A stretch of 64,000 nt of DNA, taken from Aquipseudomonas ullengensis (GTDB taxonomy: Bacteria; Pseudomonadota; Gammaproteobacteria; Pseudomonadales; Pseudomonadaceae). Under the pieces are notes generated by a model, which did no database searches, was not told the DNA's origin, and saw only the letters and a program-made list of their open reading frames with translations. Shown one piece after another: positions 60,100-64,000 of the stretch (its first letter is position 1; every line of letters begins with the position of its first letter). Made by a program: the position numbers and the translations under genes. Location of the stretch: NCBI RefSeq assembly GCF_014174475.1, contig NZ_JACJUD010000003.1:1-64000 (forward strand), in the 5' to 3' direction.

Positions 60100-61374
60100 A
60101 TGAAACGACGCACGCTTGTGCTGGCCGGCCTGGGCGCCGGCGGTCTGCTGGCTGCCACCTGGCTGCGCCCGGGTGATCGGGGGCAGCCGCACGATGGCTA
60201 TTTCCAGGCACTGAACCAGGAACTCAAGGCCCACGGGCCGATGCGCCCGAGCCTGCTGATCGACCTCGACCGGCTCGACCAGAATATCGAGGTGGTGCGC
60301 CAGTTCCTCGCCCGCAGTGGCAAGCAGCTGCGCCTGGTGGAGAAGTCGCTGCCGGCGCCCGGCCTGTTGCGCTACATCGGTGAGCGCCTCGGCACCCGGC
60401 GGCTGATGTCCTTCCACCAGCCCTTCCTCAATCACGATGCGCGGCTGTTTCCCGAGGCCGACATCCTGCTCGGCAAGCCGCTGCCGGTGCGCTCGGCGCA
60501 GCTGTTCTATGAGCAGCACAGTGGCTCCTTCGATCCTGCGAAGCAGCTGCAGTGGCTGATCGACACCCCCGAACGCCTGCAGCAATACCTGGCGCTGGCC
60601 CAGGGGCTGGGCACGCGGCTGCGCATCAACATCGAACTGGACGTCGGCCTGCATCGCGGCGGCGTGAGTGACACGCAGACGCTGGGGCAGCTGTTGCAAC
60701 TGATCGCGGATAACCCGCAGCACCTGGAGTTCGCCGGCTTCATGGGTTACGACCCCTTCGTCGGCATGAACCTGCCCTCAGTGCTCGGCACCCAGGACGA
60801 ACTGCTGGCCAAGGTGATGACGCTGTACCAGGGCTATGTGGATTTCACTCGTCAGCGTTTCCCGGCCCTGTGGCGCGAGGGCCTGACCCTGAACACCGCC
60901 GGCAGCCCCAGCTACCGGGCCCACGAGCACGAGAAGTTGAGCAGCGAAGTGGCGATCGGCACCGGCCTGCTCAAACCCAGCCATTACGATCTGCCGTCGC
61001 TGACCGGGCACGAACCGGCGGTGTACATCGCCACGCCGGTGCTCAAGCGCACGGGGGCGTTGCGCATCCCGGCCCTGGACGAGAAATCACGGCTGTTCGC
61101 CTGGTGGGACGTCAACCAGCGCGAAACCTTCTTCATCTATGGCGGCAACTGGCAGGCTGATCTGGTCTCGCCCGCCGGGCTGCAGTTGAGTGGCCTGTAC
61201 GGGCGCAGCTCGAACCAGGAACTGGTCAATGGCTCGCCGACGGTGAGCCTGGAGGTGGACGACCAGGTGTTCCTGCGACCGACCCAGAGCGAGTCGGTGC
61301 TGCTGCAGTTCGGTGATCTGCTGGCGGTGCGTGGCGGCAAGATCGTCGAGCGTTGGCCGGTGTATCAGGAGTAG
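60100..61374 (+). CDS. exported PLP-dependent fold-type-III enzyme (alanine racemase N-terminal/DSD1-like)
   Basis: 424 aa. N-terminus MKRRTLVLAG plus hydrophobic stretch to about residue 22 looks like a Tat signal or membrane anchor. The body starts RPSLLIDLDRLDQNI, with Lys82 (LRLVEKSLPAPG) as the probable Schiff-base lysine, then NIELDVGLHRGG, typical of D-serine dehydratase/D-threonine aldolase-like proteins with a C-terminal metal domain. An exported PLP enzyme must be folded with cofactor, which fits Tat export. 152 bp after the oxidase, the gap being filled by repeat element C. Confidence 0.82.
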   Translation: MKRRTLVLAGLGAGGLLAATWLRPGDRGQPHDGYFQALNQELKAHGPMRPSLLIDLDRLDQNIEVVRQFLARSGKQLRLVEKSLPAPGLLRYIGERLGTRRLMSFHQPFLNHDARLFPEADILLGKPLPVRSAQLFYEQHSGSFDPAKQLQWLIDTPERLQQYLALAQGLGTRLRINIELDVGLHRGGVSDTQTLGQLLQLIADNPQHLEFAGFMGYDPFVGMNLPSVLGTQDELLAKVMTLYQGYVDFTRQRFPALWREGLTLNTAGSPSYRAHEHEKLSSEVAIGTGLLKPSHYDLPSLTGHEPAVYIATPVLKRTGALRIPALDEKSRLFAWWDVNQRETFFIYGGNWQADLVSPAGLQLSGLYGRSSNQELVNGSPTVSLEVDDQVFLRPTQSESVLLQFGDLLAVRGGKIVERWPVYQE

Positions 61375-61380
61375 GTTTTT

Positions 61381-61640
61381 CCTCACCTTTTGGGAGAGGG
61401 GCCGGGGAGCGCCGACCACTCCGCGCTGCCAGCCAGCCCCTCACCCCAGCCCCCTCTCCCGGAGGGAGAGGGGGCTGGCTCGTTGCTGGTTGCAAGCACG
61501 GTGTTTCCTGGCACTCCGGACTGATCCCCTCTCCCTTCGGGAGAGGGCTGGAACGCGGCTGGATTCGAGCGCGTGGTTCACCGGCACCCCGGACTGACTC
61601 CCTCTCCCTCCGGGAGAGGGCTGGGGTGAGGGGCTGGCAG
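61381..61640. repeat. cluster of CCCTCTCCC/GGGAGAGGG palindromes
   Basis: Between the convergent PLP-enzyme and AraC genes. Palindromes built on CCCTCTCCC-N-GGGAGAGGG lie near 61446-61477, 61525-61552 and 61598-61640, about 75 bp apart, with a half copy at 61390-61402. The last two share an upstream GGCAC(T/C)CCGGACTGA segment, so this is a degenerate tandem array. No conventional T-run terminator is seen here. Confidence 0.8.
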
Positions 61641-61644
61641 TCCG

Positions 61645-62682
61645 CTAGGACTCTTGGGCGATCCGCTGCTTGGCCGTTCGCGGCGTCACCCCGGTCCAGC
61701 GTTTGAAGGCGCGGCGGAAGTTGCGCACGTCGCTGAAGCCGGTCTCGCTGGCCACGTCGATCAGCCGGCTGTCGCGGTGGCTGAGCAGGGCCAGGGCCTT
61801 GGCCCGGCGCACGGAGTCGACGATGCCGTGGTAGGACAGGCCGGCCTCGTCGATGCGCCGGCGCAGGGTGCGTTCACCGAGGTTGAGCTGCTGCGCCAGT
61901 TCGGCCAGTTGTGGCGGGCGGCAGAGGCTCTTGCGCACTTCGCGCTGGATGGTTTCGATCAGGTCGGAGCTGCCGCTCTGTTCCCAGCGTGCGCTGTCCA
62001 GCAACTCGGCGATCTCGGCGGCGACATAGTCGTCGCGGGTCGGCAGCGGTAGCTCCAGCCAGCGCGCGTCGAAGGCGATCAGGTTGTGCCCGGCACCGAA
62101 CTTCACCGGGCAGCGGAAGATCTCCGCGTAACGCTGCCAGTGCGGCGGGCGCGCATATTCCAGTTCGATGCGGTCGAGGGTCAGGTCCTGGCCGGACAGG
62201 TGACGGACGATGGCCAGGGAGCTGGCGAAGGCTTCCTCCAGGTAGAACACCGCCACGTCCGGGTCGAAGAAGCGCGTGCTGGCGAACACCAGGCAGCGCC
62301 CGCCGCGCAGTTCCATCTCGTAGTCGAGCAGGGCGCCGGTGTGGCGCTGGTAACGGATGGCCAGGTCCAGCGCTTCACCCAGGGTCGGGCTGGCGAGCAT
62401 GGCCATGCCCACCAGGCCCCAGGACACGGCGGTCTGCCGGCTGCCCACGGCCAGGCCCAGGCCGCTGTCGTCCAGGCTGTGCAGGGCACGGCGCACCAGC
62501 AGGTAGCTCTGCCGGTAAGACAGGCGATAGTCGGGTTTCTTCAGGTCGTCCGGCTCGAAGCCCAGGCCGCGACAGAGCAGGGCCGGGTCGCGGCCGAGGG
62601 CGGCCACGTGCTGCAGCAGGAAGCGCGAGATCTGCGGCGGGGCGGAGGCCTCCGAATAGCGCGGATCGGCGATGGGTTTCAT
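61645..62682 (-). CDS. AraC-family transcriptional regulator
   Basis: 345 aa from ATG 62682, with AGGAG upstream; a GTG two codons earlier is possible. N-terminal arabinose-binding-like domain of the OruR/ArgR-type subgroup (GLGFEPDDLKKPDYRLSYRQSYLLVRRAL) and C-terminal double HTH (LAQQLNLGERTLRRRIDEAGLSY, DVASETGFSDVRNFRRAFKRWTGVTP). Convergent with the PLP enzyme; candidate regulator of the half-sites at 58002-58080. Confidence 0.92.
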   Translation of the reverse strand: MKPIADPRYSEASAPPQISRFLLQHVAALGRDPALLCRGLGFEPDDLKKPDYRLSYRQSYLLVRRALHSLDDSGLGLAVGSRQTAVSWGLVGMAMLASPTLGEALDLAIRYQRHTGALLDYEMELRGGRCLVFASTRFFDPDVAVFYLEEAFASSLAIVRHLSGQDLTLDRIELEYARPPHWQRYAEIFRCPVKFGAGHNLIAFDARWLELPLPTRDDYVAAEIAELLDSARWEQSGSSDLIETIQREVRKSLCRPPQLAELAQQLNLGERTLRRRIDEAGLSYHGIVDSVRRAKALALLSHRDSRLIDVASETGFSDVRNFRRAFKRWTGVTPRTAKQRIAQES

Positions 62683-62813
62683 GGACACGCTCCTGGCAGG
62701 CGGTCGTTATCGAGGCGTCACGCGCCCGGTTCTTGTTGTTATGTGGCGCCTCGCTGGGCGCCGTTTTCCATAGTTAGCATGGGCCGGCGGCATGGCGCCA
62801 GTCGCCGCTTTTC

Positions 62814-62878
62814 GTAGGAGCCAGCTTGCTGGCGATCAATGCCTCGAGAAGACGCATCGCCAGCAAGCTGGCTCCTAC
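62814..62878. repeat. REP-pair (REPIN-like) element D
   Basis: Perfect 23-bp inverted repeat (62814-62836 with 62856-62878), 19-bp spacer. Arms start GTAGGAGCCAGC, related to but different from element A (GTAGGAGCGAGC). In the 293-bp AraC to aldolase-like gap. Confidence 0.9.
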
Positions 62879-62899
62879 AGGTAGCACGTGCGAACCAGA

Positions 62900-62974
62900 C
62901 GTAGGGTGGATCGCGCTTTACCGATCCACCGAGCGGGGCCATCGGTGGATGAATAGAGCGTCATCCACCCTACG
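62900..62974. repeat. nested palindromic repeat element E
   Basis: Outer 12-bp arms CGTAGGGTGGAT/ATCCACCCTACG (62900-62911, 62963-62974) enclose 9-bp arms ATCCACCGA/TCGGTGGAT (62924-62932, 62942-62950). Ends 1 bp before the stop codon of the aldolase-like gene. Confidence 0.85.
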
Positions 62975-62975
62975 G

Positions 62976-63587
62976 TCAGTAAGCCCCCAACTCGGCAGAT
63001 GCTTGCCCGGCGGCGTGCTGGGTGGCGGCGTTGGCCTGGTCCTTGAGCAGGCGACGGCCGGCGATCAGGCGTACCCACCACGGCACCTGCTTGACCCGGC
63101 CGCCACCGAGGCGCGCCAGCACGTAGGCCATGGCGCACTTCTCGAACAGTTCGGCATTGAACAGCATGCGGTTGCGCGTGACGCCGACGGCCAGCAGGCG
63201 ACCGTCGACCAGCCCGGCGTTGCCGCCAGCGACGAGCACGGCGGGCAGTTGCCCGGCAACCGCCGGCGCCCAGGAGCGGCCGATATGCCGCGCCTGCTCG
63301 TCGAATACCGACGGCATGGCTTCACCCAGTTCGCCCAGTTGCAGGCTCCAGCGCGGGCTCAGGGTCGCCACCGCGCCGGCATCGCCACGCAGCCGGTAGA
63401 CCTGCGCGTGCAGGGCGGCCAGGCCGGTTTCGGCCTTGCTCAGTTCGACTTCACGCGGCGCCTCGCCCGCCAGCAGCAGGAGCATGCGCCCGGTGCCCGG
63501 CAGCAGCAGCGACAGGCTGTCGCCCGCATCATTGAGAAAGCCCTTGGCGCTCATCCGCGCGCCGGCCTGCAGCAGTTCGTCGTGCAT
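62976..63587 (-). CDS. class II aldolase-like protein lacking metal ligands
   Basis: 203 aa. The order LAALHAQVYRLRGDAGAVATLSP then AVLVAGGNAGLVDG and ELFEKCAMAYVLARL follows the class II aldolase/adducin fold. The three zinc-binding histidines of the family fall on Ala74, Leu76 and Ala124, so it cannot bind metal the usual way and is probably a pseudoenzyme or partner subunit. Starts 3 bp after the aminotransferase stop, so the two are co-expressed. Family call rests on pattern recognition only. Confidence 0.6.
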   Translation of the reverse strand: MHDELLQAGARMSAKGFLNDAGDSLSLLLPGTGRMLLLLAGEAPREVELSKAETGLAALHAQVYRLRGDAGAVATLSPRWSLQLGELGEAMPSVFDEQARHIGRSWAPAVAGQLPAVLVAGGNAGLVDGRLLAVGVTRNRMLFNAELFEKCAMAYVLARLGGGRVKQVPWWVRLIAGRRLLKDQANAATQHAAGQASAELGAY

Positions 63588-63590
63588 GGC

Positions 63591-64000
63591 TCAGACCAGG
63601 CCGAAGACATCGTCGAAGCGATTGAGCGCTTCGTCGATGATCTCGTCGGTGTCGGCGGCGCTGGTGTACATGCGGCTGCCGGCCAGGGTCACCAGGCCGT
63701 GGGCCATGTAGGCGGCGCCCATCTCTTCCATCATGTGTTTGCGCGGGTTGACCTCGCGCAGCAGCTGGATCGGGTTGCGTACGTTGAGCAGCAGCACGCC
63801 GGAGGTTTGCAGGTGCACCACCGAGCCCTGGTTGTAGACCACGTAGGGCAGGCCGCGACGCTCGATGATCTGCGCCAGGCCGGCGGTCAGGCGGTCACCG
63901 GCACGACCGGCGACGAAGGGCGCGTTGCGCTTCTCCATCTCGATCAGGCTGTAGTAGCCGGCCACGCAGGACAGCGGGTTGGCGGTCAGGGTGCCGCCGA
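63591..64000 (-). CDS. class III aminotransferase, C-terminal part (runs off window)
   Basis: Partial: the last 136 codons are inside the window and the frame stays open to base 64000. The sequence TLTANPLSCVAGYYSLIEME and later NVRNPIQLLREVNPRKHMMEEMGAAYMAHGL fit the C-terminal domain of fold-type-I class III enzymes related to glutamate-1-semialdehyde aminomutase. The PLP lysine lies outside the window. Operon partner of the aldolase-like gene. Confidence 0.8.
   Translation of the reverse strand, partial: GGTLTANPLSCVAGYYSLIEMEKRNAPFVAGRAGDRLTAGLAQIIERRGLPYVVYNQGSVVHLQTSGVLLLNVRNPIQLLREVNPRKHMMEEMGAAYMAHGLVTLAGSRMYTSAADTDEIIDEALNRFDDVFGLV

Noticed and set aside
61381..61640. Regular repeats considered as a CRISPR array
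   Set aside because: Only three to four imperfect palindromes, spacers not unique in the CRISPR sense and no cas genes nearby.

Overview
The window is a stretch of a Pseudomonas chromosome. The basis is near-identity, by memory, of many proteins to Pseudomonas homologues (BirA, CoaX, SecE, RpoB of 1357 aa, RpoC of 1399 aa), the gene order uvrA / YajR-like MFS / ssb, the GC-rich codon use of the right half and the REP-type palindromes. Placement near the P. mendocina/oleovorans/alcaligenes side of the genus is only an impression; no species is claimed.

Left half (1-34.8 kb, all + strand): the end of an rRNA operon (5S rRNA and terminator), birA-coaX-SPOR gene, then tRNA-Tyr/Gly/Thr, tuf copy 1, tRNA-Trp, secE-nusG, rplKA, rplJL, rpoBC, and the str (rpsL-rpsG-fusA-tuf), S10, spc and alpha ribosomal operons ending with rplQ. 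The block is punctuated by visible sigma-70-type promoters and hairpin terminators. Several promoters have their -35 element inside or touching the preceding terminator, and the spc operon is cut between rpsN and rpsH by two tandem hairpins and a new promoter.

Middle (34.8-42.2 kb): katG behind a plausible OxyR operator, uvrA on the opposite strand, a YajR-type MFS transporter and ssb, separated by bidirectional terminators.

Right half (42.2-64 kb): accessory and metabolic genes. (1) A translationally coupled operon SDR - HSL-type esterase - Baeyer-Villiger-type monooxygenase with a TetR regulator and a candidate operator: together they could take a secondary alcohol to ketone, ester, then acid plus alcohol. 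(2) A metal-uptake-like group: DUF2946-like protein, TonB-dependent receptor, PepSY membrane protein. (3) An M14 cytosolic-carboxypeptidase-like gene and a LysR regulator divergent from an exported amidohydrolase and a TorF-type porin. (4) A second flavin monooxygenase with an SDR, divergent from a small export operon: c5-type cytochrome lipoprotein, Tat-exported VAO-family FAD oxidase and a probably exported fold-type-III PLP enzyme; three copies of an 8-bp half-site lie in the divergent region and an AraC regulator closes the group. (5) At the edge, a class II aldolase-like protein that has lost its metal-binding histidines, next to a class III aminotransferase running off the window. At least six palindromic repeat elements of different families sit between these genes, three of them flush with stop codons. 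The most promising candidate for an undescribed system is group (4).
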